DNA of 64,000 nt from Chloroflexota bacterium (GTDB taxonomy: Bacteria > Chloroflexota > Anaerolineae > Anaerolineales > Villigracilaceae): contig JACRBN010000004.1 of assembly GCA_016213105.1 (NCBI GenBank), positions 115,586 through 179,585 on the forward strand. Direction: 5' to 3'. Of the stretch, positions 1 through 8,113 are shown piece by piece (the first letter of the stretch is position 1; the number at the start of each line of letters is the position of its first letter). A program made the position numbers and the translations under genes. Under the pieces are notes generated by a model, which saw only the letters and a program-made list of their open reading frames with translations, was not told where the DNA came from and searched no databases.

Positions 1-161
1 GGACGGGCGGATTTTGGTACATCGTGTTGGTGGGACTTGTCGCGGGCGTCCCCTTCGCATACTTGCGTGTCACGCGAAAAAATGTCATCGCGCCGTTTGC
101 CGCGCATCTGGCATTGAACCTGCTTGAGACAATTTTCATCATCATCGGGATTGGAGGCTGA
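1..161 (+). CDS. CPBP-family intramembrane protease, C-terminal fragment
   Basis: The window opens inside this gene; the reading frame starts at base 3 and runs to TGA at 159-161. The visible 52 residues contain two hydrophobic stretches and the sequence APFAAHLALNLLE, which matches the last conserved motif (H...N) of CPBP (Abi/CAAX protease-like) membrane proteins. The next gene starts one base after this stop and belongs to the same family, so the two are probably co-transcribed and may be paralogues. The catalytic glutamates would lie upstream of the window. The family call rests on a short segment. Confidence 0.6.
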   Translation, partial: TGGFWYIVLVGLVAGVPFAYLRVTRKNVIAPFAAHLALNLLETIFIIIGIGG

Positions 162-162
162 T

Positions 163-879
163 ATGACGCCGCTTCTTACCGCCCTGATAGTTGGTCTCGC
201 CGCCGCAGGCATTTTCGCCCTTCGACCTGTCACCGCCAAAATCAAAACCGTGCTCAACCAAAATTCAGTGGTCGATTTTCAAATTAAATTTCAATCTCTG
301 CAATTGGTCTTGACCTCCATCGTTCTGCTCCTCATCTATTTCCTCAACCCTGAAAACTTCGCGCGCTTCTTTCGCATGGGAGATGTCAATGTGCATATCA
401 GCAAGATCACATGGCTCGGAGTCACAGGCAATGAGACCTGGCTGGAGATTGCCACAAGCATTGGCATTTTCATCACACTTGGCACGGCAATATTCATGTT
501 CTTTCAATTAAAAAAAGCAGGCGTGGACTATCGCTACTTCGTCTTCAGTCTGCTCTGGTCAATTCCATTTTCGATGGCGAATGCCTTTTCAGAAGAAGCC
601 ATTTTCAGAATCGGAATCGTCTCGCCGCTGTATGGAATTTTCTCGGTGTCCGTCATTGTCCTGATTTCGGGTGTGGTATTCGGCGCACCTCATTATTTCG
701 GAATGCCCAGCGGCGTGGTCGGCGCACTGATGGCAGGCTTCCTCGGCTGGCTGTTAGCGATGAGTCTCGTCGAAACGCAGGGACTTTTCATCGCGTGGGC
801 AATCCACTTTGTGCAAGATGTGGTCATCATCACTTCGATGATTTTGATGAGCAAGAAACTTGGCTCTGTCCCCGTATAG
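163..879 (+). CDS. CPBP-family intramembrane metalloprotease
   Basis: This 238-residue polytopic membrane protein has the CPBP (CaaX protease/bacteriocin-processing) signature: EExxxR at about residues 144-149 (EEAIFR), a histidine at about 177 (GAPHY) and a second at about 215 (AIHFVQD). These positions correspond to the catalytic and metal-coordinating residues of the family. Known members process prenylated proteins, bacteriocins or regulators; the substrate here cannot be read from sequence. The ATG at 163 follows the previous stop by one base, so this start was preferred to a longer open frame beginning at 124. It heads a small operon with the next two genes. Confidence 0.75.
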   Translation: MTPLLTALIVGLAAAGIFALRPVTAKIKTVLNQNSVVDFQIKFQSLQLVLTSIVLLLIYFLNPENFARFFRMGDVNVHISKITWLGVTGNETWLEIATSIGIFITLGTAIFMFFQLKKAGVDYRYFVFSLLWSIPFSMANAFSEEAIFRIGIVSPLYGIFSVSVIVLISGVVFGAPHYFGMPSGVVGALMAGFLGWLLAMSLVETQGLFIAWAIHFVQDVVIITSMILMSKKLGSVPV

Positions 880-905
880 GACTTTATTCCAAAGGAGAAC
901 TGACA

Positions 906-1127
906 ATGCTCAAGACGGTACTGCGAGTTTTTCTCACTCTCATCATTGCGCTTGTTTTGGGAGTGATTGGTTTGCTCATCGCCATGTATATCGGCGGGAA
1001 TTATGCCGAGGATTTCGTGTTCAATGGCGTTCGCGGATATGAAGCAACGGGCCAAATCGGCTTTATCATCGGAGGGATAATCGGTTTAGTCACAGGCTGG
1101 TGGTTTCTGCTCAGAAGGAAGAAATGA
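906..1127 (+). CDS. small two-helix membrane protein
   Basis: This encodes a 73-residue protein with two hydrophobic segments (about residues 5-30 and 48-68) and a basic RRKK tail, so it is probably a small inner-membrane protein. The start at 906 follows a good Shine-Dalgarno sequence (AAAGGAGAA). Its TGA overlaps the ATG of the next gene (ATGA at 1124-1127), which indicates translational coupling. I do not recognise a characterised family. The position between a CPBP protease and an NmrA-like protein does not reveal a role. Confidence 0.65.
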   Translation: MLKTVLRVFLTLIIALVLGVIGLLIAMYIGGNYAEDFVFNGVRGYEATGQIGFIIGGIIGLVTGWWFLLRRKK

Positions 1128-1990
1128 CAAACTCAAATAAAACCATTCTCGTCATCGGCGGGACAGGCATGTTAGGAAAGCCCGTGGCACAACAACTTAA
1201 AGCGGACGGATTCAACGTCCGCTTGCTGGCGCGCAACCCTGAAAAGGCGCAAAAACTTTTGGGCGCTGGATATGAAATTATCAAAGGTGATGTGGATAAT
1301 GCGGCGGCTTTGAAAAAAGCAATGACTGGCGTGGACGGAGTCCATATCAGCCTGAAAGGCGGTCCCACCGAAGCGGACTTCGACCGCATGGATCATCTCG
1401 CCACCCGCGACATCGCAAATGCCGCAAAAGAGATGAACGTCGGGCGCGTGACGATTCTTTCCGCGTACGCTGTCAGCGTGGAAAAAGCCGATACGCCAGA
1501 GAGCAGGTCAAAGGTTAAGGGCGAAGCGGCTCTTAAATCCAGCGGCGTGCCGTACACCATCTTCCGCGCTTCGTGGTTCATGGAAACGCTACCGCTATTC
1601 ATCCAGGGGAAAAGCATGTCGCTGATTGGCAATCAAATCCACCCACTGCATTGGATTGCCGCCGCAGATTATGCGCGCATGGTCTCGAAGAGTTATCAGA
1701 CCGATGAAACGCTCAACAAGGAACTTTATATTTTCGGACCCGAAGCCTACACCATGGGCGAGGCGATGAAAATCTACGCTGACCACGCTGGCGTTAAGGT
1801 TTCGCCGATGTCCACTCAAATGCTTGCCGTGCTGGGCGCGCTGACCTTCAACACCGAATGGAAAGGCATGGCGACACTGATGAAGCATTACGAGAACTGG
1901 GGCGAAGACGGTTCGCCAGAGGAAGCAAATCGTTTGTTGGGTATGCCACGAATCACGTTGAAAGAATGGTGCAAAGAGAAGCGCGGGTAG
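1124..1990 (+). CDS. NmrA-like NAD(P)-binding atypical SDR protein
   Basis: The 288-residue protein begins with a Rossmann motif (VIGGTGMLGKPV, GxxGxxG) and continues with an NmrA/YwnB-type pattern (LLARNPEKA, a GDVDN motif, then DGVHISLKG). Atypical SDRs of this kind bind NAD(P)H and act as redox-sensing or reductase proteins; many lack the YxxxK pair, and none is evident here. The start at 1124 overlaps the upstream stop by four bases. A Rho-independent terminator lies 20 bases after the stop, so this is the last gene of the 163-1990 unit. The substrate is unknown. Confidence 0.75.
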   Translation: MTNSNKTILVIGGTGMLGKPVAQQLKADGFNVRLLARNPEKAQKLLGAGYEIIKGDVDNAAALKKAMTGVDGVHISLKGGPTEADFDRMDHLATRDIANAAKEMNVGRVTILSAYAVSVEKADTPESRSKVKGEAALKSSGVPYTIFRASWFMETLPLFIQGKSMSLIGNQIHPLHWIAAADYARMVSKSYQTDETLNKELYIFGPEAYTMGEAMKIYADHAGVKVSPMSTQMLAVLGALTFNTEWKGMATLMKHYENWGEDGSPEEANRLLGMPRITLKEWCKEKRG

Positions 1991-2010
1991 ATCAAATTAA
2001 CAAATCATTA

Positions 2011-2041
2011 TGTGCCGCAGAATCTGCGGCACATTTATTTT
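2011..2041 (+). terminator. Rho-independent terminator of the 163-1990 operon
   Basis: Perfect 10-bp arms TGTGCCGCAG and CTGCGGCACA with a 3-base loop are followed by TTTATTTT on the + strand. It lies just after the NmrA-like gene and ahead of the ArsR promoter. Confidence 0.85.
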
Positions 2042-2056
2042 CCCCCCGCCTTTGGC

Positions 2057-2102
2057 TTGACATAAAATAGAATTGGCTTATAATACATCGGTAATTACCG
2101 AT
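2057..2102 (+). promoter_or_regulatory. arsR-type promoter with overlapping operator
   Basis: TTGACA at 2057-2062 and TATAAT at 2079-2084 are separated by 16 bp and form a near-consensus sigma-70 promoter. Immediately downstream, 2087-2102 is a perfect 16-bp palindrome (ATCGGTAATTACCGAT) of the form ATCGG-N6-CCGAT, lying over the expected transcription start and ending one base before the regulator's ATG. The same ATCGG-N6-CCGAT pattern recurs at 2425-2440 before the next gene. Autorepression by the encoded regulator is the likely function. Confidence 0.85.
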
Positions 2103-2399
2103 ATGACAACACCGGCCATTCCCACCGACCTGTTAGGCTTCCTCAAGTCACTCGCGAGCGAGTCGCGTTTGAACATCATTTTGCTTTTCCTAGACGGCGA
2201 GGAAAGGACGGTCAATCAAATTGCGGAATCCATTGGCTTGGGTCAGCCAGCCACCTCGGAACATTTGGCAGTCTTGAAGCAGGCGGGTGTATTGCTGGCT
2301 CACAAGGAAGGCAAGGAGATGTACTATTCCCCCGACCGCGCCAAGGTGCTGAGCATGATGAAAATGCTCGACAGCCTGTTACGCAGTTGCTGCAATTAA
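2103..2399 (+). CDS. ArsR/SmtB-family winged-helix repressor
   Basis: This 98-residue protein has the ArsR helix-turn-helix (NQIAESIGLGQPATSEHLAVLKQAGVL, about residues 39-66) followed by the wing (KEGKEMYYSP). It lacks the ELCVCDL metal site of classical ArsR but ends in SCCN, a vicinal cysteine pair that could be a thiol or metalloid sensor; that is inference. A TTG codon in frame at 2073 lies inside the promoter spacer, so ATG 2103 is the only sensible start. Transcription would begin about 10-12 bases upstream, leaving almost no leader and no Shine-Dalgarno, so the mRNA may be effectively leaderless. It probably controls itself and the downstream methyltransferase. Confidence 0.85.
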   Translation: MTTPAIPTDLLGFLKSLASESRLNIILLFLDGEERTVNQIAESIGLGQPATSEHLAVLKQAGVLLAHKEGKEMYYSPDRAKVLSMMKMLDSLLRSCCN

Positions 2400-2420
2400 T
2401 CCACTATATTTTTTTATTCA

Positions 2421-2444
2421 ATATATCGGAAAACGCCGATATAT
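2421..2444 (+). promoter_or_regulatory. second ATCGG-N6-CCGAT operator
   Basis: The arms ATATATCGG (2421-2429) and CCGATATAT (2436-2444) are perfect inverted repeats around a 6-base spacer. The core matches the palindrome at 2087-2102 in both sequence and spacing. It lies 17 bases upstream of the methyltransferase ATG, before an AGGAG ribosome-binding site, and is the expected site of repression by the ArsR-like protein. Confidence 0.8.
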
Positions 2445-2461
2445 AAACAAAGGAGATAAAA

Positions 2462-3112
2462 ATGAACATTTCTACAGCAAAACTCGACAAGCCCGAAGTG
2501 GTGGATGTCTACTCAAAGACAGCGCCCGTCTACAATATTTGGGGCGCAGTGACCGAATCCAAAGCCAGAGAGAAGGCGATAGCGCGGGCAAAGATCCGCG
2601 ATGGCGAATCGATTTTGGAAGTGGCAGTCGGCACGGGGTTGACCTTCTTCGAAATCCTGAAAGCGAACCCGAACGGAGAAAACGCGGGCATTGACTTGAC
2701 TCCCGCCATGTTGGAAAAAGCGCGTCAAATAGCTGCCAGGTCAGGCACGACCAATTATCAACTGGCGACGGGTGACGCGTACAATCTGCAATTCCCCGAT
2801 CATCACTTTGACTTGCTGATGAACAACTACATGTTCGACCTGCTCCCCGAAAAAGACTTTCTGACCGTGTTAACTGAGTTCAAACGCGTGCTCAAACCAG
2901 GCGGACGACTGGTGCTGGTCAATATGACACGCGGCGAACGCTTCTATCAGAAATTCTGGGAAGGCCTGTACAACTTCAACCCGCGCTGGCTGGGCGGATG
3001 TCGCGGCGTGTTGCTGCATGATACCCTGAAATCGGCGGGCTTCCAAAACATCGAACGCGAAATGATCAGCCAGTTCGGGTTTCCGTCCGAAATTATTTCC
3101 GCCAATATTTGA
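2462..3112 (+). CDS. class I SAM-dependent methyltransferase
   Basis: The 216-residue protein has the class I methyltransferase fold: motif I ILEVAVGTGLTFF (about residues 49-61), acidic loop GIDLTPAMLEKA, a motif III-like FDLLMNNYMFDLL and a post-motif VLKPGGRLVLVN. It resembles UbiE/COQ5-type enzymes, but the substrate cannot be assigned. It does not look like arsenite methyltransferase ArsM, because only one cysteine is visible. Start ATG 2462 follows AAAGGAGA. The palindrome at 2421-2444 places it under the ArsR-like regulator. Confidence 0.8.
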   Translation: MNISTAKLDKPEVVDVYSKTAPVYNIWGAVTESKAREKAIARAKIRDGESILEVAVGTGLTFFEILKANPNGENAGIDLTPAMLEKARQIAARSGTTNYQLATGDAYNLQFPDHHFDLLMNNYMFDLLPEKDFLTVLTEFKRVLKPGGRLVLVNMTRGERFYQKFWEGLYNFNPRWLGGCRGVLLHDTLKSAGFQNIEREMISQFGFPSEIISANI

Positions 3113-3127
3113 TCAGTGAACGACTAC

Positions 3128-3161
3128 AAAAAAGGCTTTGGATAAATATCTCCAAAGCCTT
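3128..3161 (-). terminator. Rho-independent terminator (minus strand)
   Basis: The inverted repeat AAGGCTTTGGA / TCCAAAGCCTT (3132-3142 and 3151-3161) is followed, read on the minus strand, by a T-run. It lies eight bases beyond the stop of the small minus-strand gene at 3169-3339 and closes the minus-strand unit that begins near 6770. Confidence 0.8.
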
Positions 3162-3168
3162 GTCGGTT

Positions 3169-3339
3169 TCAGCGGGTAATTACTTTTCCCGCTTCTTGTA
3201 CAACAACAAAAACACCCCCACCCACCGCCGCGGTCGGGCCAACGATATGCGGAAACACCGCCCCGCCATAGGTCAACAGAATGAAGATTCCCAGCACGCC
3301 AACCACGAGCAACACAATTGCGATGATTTTCTTTGCCAT
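3169..3339 (-). CDS. small hydrophobic membrane protein (56 aa)
   Basis: A short frame on the minus strand starts at ATG 3337-3339 after a good GGAGA ribosome-binding site and ends at TGA before a terminator. It encodes 56 residues beginning MAKKIIAIVLLVVGVLGIF, a single strongly hydrophobic helix, then a Gly/Val-rich tail. I do not recognise a family. A second tiny membrane protein lies 24 bases upstream, and both follow the FtsX-like permease, so they may be accessory peptides of that transporter operon. Confidence 0.55.
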   Translation of the reverse strand: MAKKIIAIVLLVVGVLGIFILLTYGGAVFPHIVGPTAAVGGGVFVVVQEAGKVITR

Positions 3340-3363
3340 TTGATTTCTCCTTTTGATTCAGAC

Positions 3364-3513
3364 TTATCCGCCGTGGAGTTGTTTCAGGAATTCGGCGATG
3401 TTGAAATTAGCGACCAGCACGCTGGCAACCCAGAACAATGCTGCGATGATAACGACAACGATTACAACTGTGGCGATTTTCTTCTTGCCATCTTGTTCAT
3501 TCTTCTTTTCCAT
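3364..3513 (-). CDS. small single-helix membrane protein (49 aa)
   Basis: This 49-residue minus-strand frame begins MEKKNEQDGKKK, has one transmembrane helix (IATVVIVVVIIAALFWVASVLV split across about residues 13-34) and ends with a short amphipathic tail. The start at 3513 follows GGAGAA with good spacing. The charged, lysine-rich N terminus suggests an N-in orientation. It sits between the ABC permease gene and a second small membrane protein. The function is unknown. Confidence 0.55.
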   Translation of the reverse strand: MEKKNEQDGKKKIATVVIVVVIIAALFWVASVLVANFNIAEFLKQLHGG

Positions 3514-3609
3514 TTCGGTTCTCCTTTTTTACGAAAACACCATTCTGAAGGTTTTCGGACAGGATTCACTCTTATCTCAAAATCCTTCGGAACGTTTTTT
3601 ATAAATCTT

Positions 3610-6024
3610 TTACACGTACGCCAATGTTTCTCGGATCGTCAGCCGCGACGCCTGGCGGGCGGGATAGAAACTGGCGAAGACCGCGCCGAGCAAGACCAGC
3701 AACAGCCAGCCGAAGACCGCCAGCGGGGACAATATCAACGGCAGGGCAGCGCGGAAGGACAACATACCTACGAGATAGTCCACACCCCACGACAGCGGCA
3801 GCGAGAGCGGCACGGCAGTGATCCAACTCATCAAGCCGATGAAAATCCCTTCGCTGATGACGTTGCGCAAAATGGTCTGCGATTTAGCTCCGATGGCGCG
3901 CATGATTCCAAACTCGCGTGTGCGTTCGATGACACTGGTGCTCATGCTCGACATCAATCCCAACACGCCAACAACTGCCATGACCGCCGAAATCAGGATC
4001 AGCGAATAGATGAAGATGTACACATGTCCGCTCGTTGCGCCTTCCAACATCGTTTCGGTGATGGATACTTTCGTGCTGATCTTCTGCGCCGCCAGCGCAG
4101 ACTCAATCGCGCCCGAAGCGGCGCTGATGGTCTGCGCGTCGTGCTGGCTCAAGACGATTCGCACGGCGTTGGTCATCGGCGCGGGTTGACCTGTCGTCGC
4201 GGCGAAGGTGCTCGGGGTCACGTAGGCAGTCGCGGGGGTGAGAATCTGCTTGATAATGCCGACCAGTTTGAAGGTCGCGGTTTGACCATTGACCGTCAAC
4301 TGGATCGTGTCGCCCACTTTCGCGTTCGGGAAAAACGCGGCGGACATCTGGTTCAGCACCACCGTGTCCACATCATCCGGTTGCAGGGTGCGACCTGTCA
4401 TCAGCGGCGCTTCCATCATCTTGCTTTCGGGCGGCATGGAGCGCAGGCTGAAACTGCCGTGCCCGCCATCGGGGTACGTGCGGACGATGTCCAACCCATC
4501 GGGGCGAACCAGCGCGGCGGGATTCAAATTCCACGCTTCCACTTTCTGGACTTCGGGGATGGTCGCCAGGATCGAGTTTATCTGCGCTTCGGATTGCGGC
4601 GCGTTGAAGCGCAGTTCCAGATCGTAGTGACGATACGACGCGGCGTCGGTGAGATAGGTCTCCCAACCCGTTTTGACATTCAGCCCCGTGATGAACATCG
4701 CGCCCGCGGCGGCGAGCAAACTCAAGGTCAGGATCAATCGCCCGCGGCGGCGGAACGTGTTGCGGAGCGCCATCAACAGGGTGTTGTCCACGCCCCGTAG
4801 TTTGGCAACCCAACTCACCAGTCCGCGTGAAGCGACGGTTTCGCGCGTCGTGCCGTAATAGTTGAGGGTCTCGCGGACAGTGGTGCGCGTCGTCTTCAAA
4901 ATTGGATTCAGCGCGACGAGCAGCGGGATGAGGACTCCCATCAGCAGTTCGACGACGTACACCCACGCAGGAATCGCGTTGCTGTAAATGGTGAAGTTCA
5001 GCAGTTCGCCGACCACGCTGGCAAAGCCGCGTCCCACCGCGACGCCAAACGGCACGCCGAGAATCACAGCGATCAGACCGAGCGCCGCAATCATAACCAG
5101 ATACAAACTCGTGATCTGACTCGAGCGCGCGCCGATGGCTTTCATGATTCCGATCTGGCGAATCTGTTGTGCGAGCAAACCACCGATCATGGTCGCGGTC
5201 AAAATCGCGGACAAGACCAACGCCATCAAAATAAAAATCAGCAACATGAAGAGAATGGAATTCATCTGGCTTTGGTGCGGGTGCATGTTCGGCGGCGGAA
5301 TGCGAATCTCTTCCACCGTATGCCCTTGCGATTTCAGCCACGCCGCCAAATCACTGACGGCGCTTTCGATTGCCGCTTGATTGGATGAGCCATCTTTGAT
5401 TTTGACTTTCAAAATTTGCAGGGTGTCACTCTCGCCCAACCAAGCCAGCGTGGACGGCGTGATGTACCCGTACACCATTTGCTCCTGCCACGCGGGCGCG
5501 AGACCAGGGTCATGCACCAAACCAGAAATCACAATGCTTTGTTTTTGTCCGTTCGGCGTTTGGACATTGATCGCGTCGCCGACTTTTGCATTGGTCATCG
5601 GCAGGGCAAGCCGTTCCAGCAAAATAGTTTGCTCCTGCGGCGGGAACGCGCCTTCTTCCGATTTGAAGGTGTTGAGACGCAGGGCGTTGAAATCGGGGAT
5701 GACGAACAACAACAGCGGTCGCCACTCGTTCGGCGATACTTCGACGCGCGCCATCACCCACGAAGTTGCTTCCGCCTCGGCGATGTTTGGTTGCGCCTTG
5801 ACCGACTCGACCAGAACGTCATCCACGCGCTCCAATTCGATGTACGCCGACGCGGGATTCGTGCCAAGATAATTGCGGCTCACTTCGCGCATTAAGATGG
5901 TGTACGCGCTCGTGATGGCGCCTACGCCGAAAATGCTCACCGCGATTGCCGCCACCATCATGATCATGCGACCGCGCGCGGCTTGCAGGTCGCGCCATAA
6001 TTTTTTCCAGCGTGTGCTGCTCAT
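3610..6024 (-). CDS. ABC transporter permease, FtsX/MacB type
   Basis: The 804-residue protein has an N-terminal transmembrane helix, a periplasmic MacB-like domain, a first FtsX block near residues 255-400 (ending in a [20 protein letters not shown] coupling segment), a second extracellular domain and a C-terminal FtsX block ([20 protein letters not shown]). This two-FtsX layout is typical of MacB/LolCE-like mechanotransmission exporters. Its ATG overlaps the stop of the ATPase gene by three bases (ATGA-type), so the pair is translationally coupled. The substrate (antibiotic, peptide or lipoprotein) cannot be determined. Confidence 0.85.
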   Translation of the reverse strand: MSSTRWKKLWRDLQAARGRMIMMVAAIAVSIFGVGAITSAYTILMREVSRNYLGTNPASAYIELERVDDVLVESVKAQPNIAEAEATSWVMARVEVSPNEWRPLLLFVIPDFNALRLNTFKSEEGAFPPQEQTILLERLALPMTNAKVGDAINVQTPNGQKQSIVISGLVHDPGLAPAWQEQMVYGYITPSTLAWLGESDTLQILKVKIKDGSSNQAAIESAVSDLAAWLKSQGHTVEEIRIPPPNMHPHQSQMNSILFMLLIFILMALVLSAILTATMIGGLLAQQIRQIGIMKAIGARSSQITSLYLVMIAALGLIAVILGVPFGVAVGRGFASVVGELLNFTIYSNAIPAWVYVVELLMGVLIPLLVALNPILKTTRTTVRETLNYYGTTRETVASRGLVSWVAKLRGVDNTLLMALRNTFRRRGRLILTLSLLAAAGAMFITGLNVKTGWETYLTDAASYRHYDLELRFNAPQSEAQINSILATIPEVQKVEAWNLNPAALVRPDGLDIVRTYPDGGHGSFSLRSMPPESKMMEAPLMTGRTLQPDDVDTVVLNQMSAAFFPNAKVGDTIQLTVNGQTATFKLVGIIKQILTPATAYVTPSTFAATTGQPAPMTNAVRIVLSQHDAQTISAASGAIESALAAQKISTKVSITETMLEGATSGHVYIFIYSLILISAVMAVVGVLGLMSSMSTSVIERTREFGIMRAIGAKSQTILRNVISEGIFIGLMSWITAVPLSLPLSWGVDYLVGMLSFRAALPLILSPLAVFGWLLLVLLGAVFASFYPARQASRLTIRETLAYV

Positions 6025-6770
6025 TTCGCACCCGCCACAATTTCGCCATCCGCCAGCGTGATGGTGCGCGTGAAAAATCTCGTCAGGTCGCGCTCGTGCG
6101 TCACCATCACCACGGTCTTGCCTTCGGCGGCGAGTCCCGCGAACAACTGCATGACCGCGTCCGACGTGTGCGAGTCGAGATTGCCCGTCGGTTCGTCAGC
6201 AACCAAAATCTGCGGATCGTTCGCAAGCGCCCGCGCAATCGCGGCGCGTTGCTGTTGTCCGCCCGAAAGGTCGGATGGCAGTTTATCCGCCTGCTCGGCA
6301 ATGCCCACTTTCTCCAGCAGGGCGAGCGCGCGTGCGTTTCGTTCACGGGCAGGGAATGTGCCGCAAAAATCCATCGGCAGCACGATATTCTCCATCACCG
6401 TCAACGTCGGCAGCAGTTGGAAAAATTGAAACACCACGCCCACGTTCTTTCCGCGCCAGACCGCGAGTTGCTCGTGATCCAGTTCATGCACAGGCGTCGC
6501 CGCCACCAGCACTTCGCCCGACGTGGGATTGTCAATGCCCGTGATCATGTTGATCAGCGTGGACTTGCCGCTCCCCGACTTGCCGACCACCGCCACGAAC
6601 TCGCCCGCGCCGACCTGCATATCAACATTTTTCAACGCGACAAATTTTCCACCCGCGACATCATACGCCTTCACGACATTTCGCAACTCGATCAGCCGCG
6701 CTTCGTTCTTGGCCTGAACTTGATTCTGCTTCACGGATTTCGTCTCCACTTTGATGTTTCTCCTTTTCAT
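6021..6770 (-). CDS. ABC transporter ATP-binding protein, MacB/LolD type
   Basis: The protein carries Walker A ([14 protein letters not shown]), Q-loop ([16 protein letters not shown]), signature ([15 protein letters not shown]), Walker B ([12 protein letters not shown]) and the H-loop (VMVTHERDL), all typical of the LolD/MacB ATPase class. ATG 6770 was chosen, but a GTG about 18 bases further in has a better-spaced AGGAG, so the true start is uncertain. It is the first gene of a minus-strand operon with the FtsX permease. The intergenic region to the divergent TetR gene contains a palindrome at 6803-6819 that could control both directions. Confidence 0.85.
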   Translation of the reverse strand: MKRRNIKVETKSVKQNQVQAKNEARLIELRNVVKAYDVAGGKFVALKNVDMQVGAGEFVAVVGKSGSGKSTLINMITGIDNPTSGEVLVAATPVHELDHEQLAVWRGKNVGVVFQFFQLLPTLTVMENIVLPMDFCGTFPARERNARALALLEKVGIAEQADKLPSDLSGGQQQRAAIARALANDPQILVADEPTGNLDSHTSDAVMQLFAGLAAEGKTVVMVTHERDLTRFFTRTITLADGEIVAGAK

Positions 6771-6802
6771 TTCGGATGAACAGATGTACACTGTATACGT
6801 TT

Positions 6803-6819
6803 TCGAACACTATGTTCGA
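6803..6819. promoter_or_regulatory. palindromic operator between exporter and tetR
   Basis: TCGAACA-CTA-TGTTCGA is a perfect inverted repeat with 7-bp arms, a size typical of TetR-family operators. It lies between the divergent ABC exporter operon and the TetR gene at 6967. The pairing with that regulator is inferred from position. Confidence 0.6.
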
Positions 6820-6917
6820 TTTATCTTATACGAGTATTTCGCTCCGCAGTCAACAACCAATGTGAGCGGAAATGTTCAATACCGAACAAAACAAGCTGAA
6901 TTGTTCATGAATGAGTG

Positions 6918-6950
6918 AGACCCTAAAGGTTTCTAAAACCTTTAGGGTCT
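6918..6950. repeat. perfect 15-bp-arm palindrome upstream of tetR
   Basis: The arms AGACCCTAAAGGTTT and AAACCTTTAGGGTCT are perfect and separated by CTA. The hairpin ends just before the ribosome-binding site of the TetR gene. It has no T-run, so it is not a standard terminator. It could be an intergenic repeat element or could affect translation of the regulator. Confidence 0.7.
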
Positions 6951-6966
6951 ATGAAAGGAAATATCC

Positions 6967-7560
6967 ATGACTGAAAAATCCCCCGACCGCCGCATTCAAC
7001 GGACGCGGCAATTATTGCAAGACGCGCTGATCGCTGTCATTCTCGAAAAAGGATACGACGCCGCCACCGTGCAGGATGTAATCGACCGCGCCAATGTGGG
7101 ACGATCCACGTTCTATGCCCATTTCCAGGATAAGGAAGATTTGCTCTTGAGCGGCTTCGAGCACCTGCGGACAGAGTTCGAAAAGCACCTGCTCAGCGCC
7201 TCCGTCACCAGCGCCAGCCCGTGGGGGTTGAGCCTGTCCATGTTCCAACACGCGGAGGGACAACGTCAACTCTACAAGGCGTTGGCTGGCAAACAAGGCG
7301 GCAATGTGGTCATCACCTACATCCAAAAATATCTGTTTACCTATCTTCACACCCATTTGAAACAAGCACTGACAAAACGGAAAAATGGCATTCCTCCCGA
7401 GATCCTTGCGCAATATCTCTCCAGCTCCTTCATCTCCCTGCTCACCTGGTGGCTGGATACCGACTCACCCTACTCCGCCGCGCAGATGAACGAGTTCTAT
7501 CGTCAACTGGTGGAGCCTGGCGTAAATGGCGTGATGGCTGGGATGTTTTTTACAAGTTGA
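6967..7560 (+). CDS. TetR/AcrR-family transcriptional regulator
   Basis: The 197-residue protein has an N-terminal TetR HTH (residues about 10-57: ALIAVILEKGYDAATVQDVIDRANVGRSTFYAHF, shown here as one family motif in three overlapping parts: ALIAVILEKGYDAATV, QDVIDRANVG and RSTFYAHF) followed by an all-helical ligand domain. Start ATG 6967 follows AAAGGAA. It is divergent from the ABC exporter at 3610-6770, with a 17-bp palindrome between them, so it is a plausible local repressor of that exporter. The ligand is unknown. Confidence 0.8.
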   Translation: MTEKSPDRRIQRTRQLLQDALIAVILEKGYDAATVQDVIDRANVGRSTFYAHFQDKEDLLLSGFEHLRTEFEKHLLSASVTSASPWGLSLSMFQHAEGQRQLYKALAGKQGGNVVITYIQKYLFTYLHTHLKQALTKRKNGIPPEILAQYLSSSFISLLTWWLDTDSPYSAAQMNEFYRQLVEPGVNGVMAGMFFTS

Positions 7561-7569
7561 AATTTCCCC

Positions 7570-7611
7570 TTGACAAATAAATAAACTAAATATAAACTAT
7601 ATTTAGTTTAT
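7570..7611 (+). promoter_or_regulatory. rrf2 promoter with a 31-bp palindrome overlapping the start codon
   Basis: TTGACA at 7570-7575 is followed by AT-rich -10 candidates near 7591-7598. The sequence 7581-7611 is an inverted repeat with perfect 13-bp arms (ATAAACTAAATAT and ATATTTAGTTTAT) around AAACT. The right arm ends in the regulator's own ATG at 7610. Rrf2 proteins usually bind long AT-rich dyads, so this is very likely the autoregulatory operator. There is no room for a conventional Shine-Dalgarno, which again implies a leaderless or near-leaderless transcript. Confidence 0.8.
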
Positions 7612-8041
7612 GAGTTATTCACTCTCCTTCTCCCAAGCCATTTTCACCGTCCTGTTTGTCGGCGACAAAGTCGAACAGGGATTTTATGACTTTGTCCCCA
7701 CCAAGGAATTGTCCACTGCGCTGAACATCCCCAACCCGTCGGCGGTCAAGATTCTGGGCAACCTTGCCAGCGCAGGCATCATCGAAACCCGCGAAGGCTC
7801 ACGCGGCGGGGTGCGCTTGGCAAAACTCGCCCAGCAAATCACCCTGCTGGATGTGTTCACCGCCATTGAAACGGGCAAACCCATGTTCCGCCAGGATCAT
7901 AAACTGCGAGTGACTGGAGAAAAGCCCACCCGAGCCCAACAATCTGTATATGCAATTCTCACGGATGCGGAAACCGCCATGAAAACCAGATTGGCGCAAA
8001 CAACAATTGCTGATTTGATGGCGACCTTTTACAAGAAGTAA
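7610..8041 (+). CDS. Rrf2-family transcriptional regulator
   Basis: The 143-residue protein shows the Rrf2 winged helix: TKELSTALNIPNPSAVKILGNLASAGIIET, split as TKELSTALNIPNP and SAVKILGNLASAGIIET, then GSRGGVRLAKLAQQITLLDVFTAIE. The three cysteines that bind an iron-sulfur cluster in IscR and NsrR are absent, so it probably senses something else. It resembles YwnA-like members. The palindrome over its start codon suggests autorepression, and an imperfect dyad precedes the next gene, a small membrane protein. A fragment of a second Rrf2 C terminus is found at 8568-8600. Confidence 0.85.
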   Translation: MSYSLSFSQAIFTVLFVGDKVEQGFYDFVPTKELSTALNIPNPSAVKILGNLASAGIIETREGSRGGVRLAKLAQQITLLDVFTAIETGKPMFRQDHKLRVTGEKPTRAQQSVYAILTDAETAMKTRLAQTTIADLMATFYKK

Positions 8042-8055
8042 TATTTTTTGCATAG

Positions 8056-8080
8056 TACTATATATAATTTATATGTAGTA
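8056..8080 (+). promoter_or_regulatory. AT-rich dyad upstream of the 106-aa membrane gene
   Basis: TACTATATATAA and TTTATATGTAGTA form an inverted repeat with one mismatch. It lies between the Rrf2 gene and the following membrane gene and resembles an Rrf2-type operator in size and composition. Binding is inferred. Confidence 0.5.
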
Positions 8081-8113
8081 TATAAATAACCAGCAAAACA
8101 AGGAGATTGAAAA

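Noticed and set aside
2073..2102. TTG start extending the ArsR protein by ten residues
   Set aside because: The codon lies between the -35 and -10 boxes of the regulator's own promoter, so it cannot be in the transcript.
2462..3112. Arsenite methyltransferase (ArsM) assignment suggested by the ArsR neighbour
   Set aside because: ArsM needs several conserved cysteines, and only one is visible here.
3109..4800. Long + strand frame over the FtsX permease gene
   Set aside because: It is antisense to a well-supported ABC permease and has a Gln/Arg/His-rich shadow composition. The two small minus-strand membrane proteins in its first part have proper ribosome-binding sites.
6918..6950. Perfect hairpin taken as a terminator
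   Set aside because: It lacks a T-run on either strand and lies between a promoter region and the tetR ribosome-binding site, so it is better treated as a repeat or leader hairpin.
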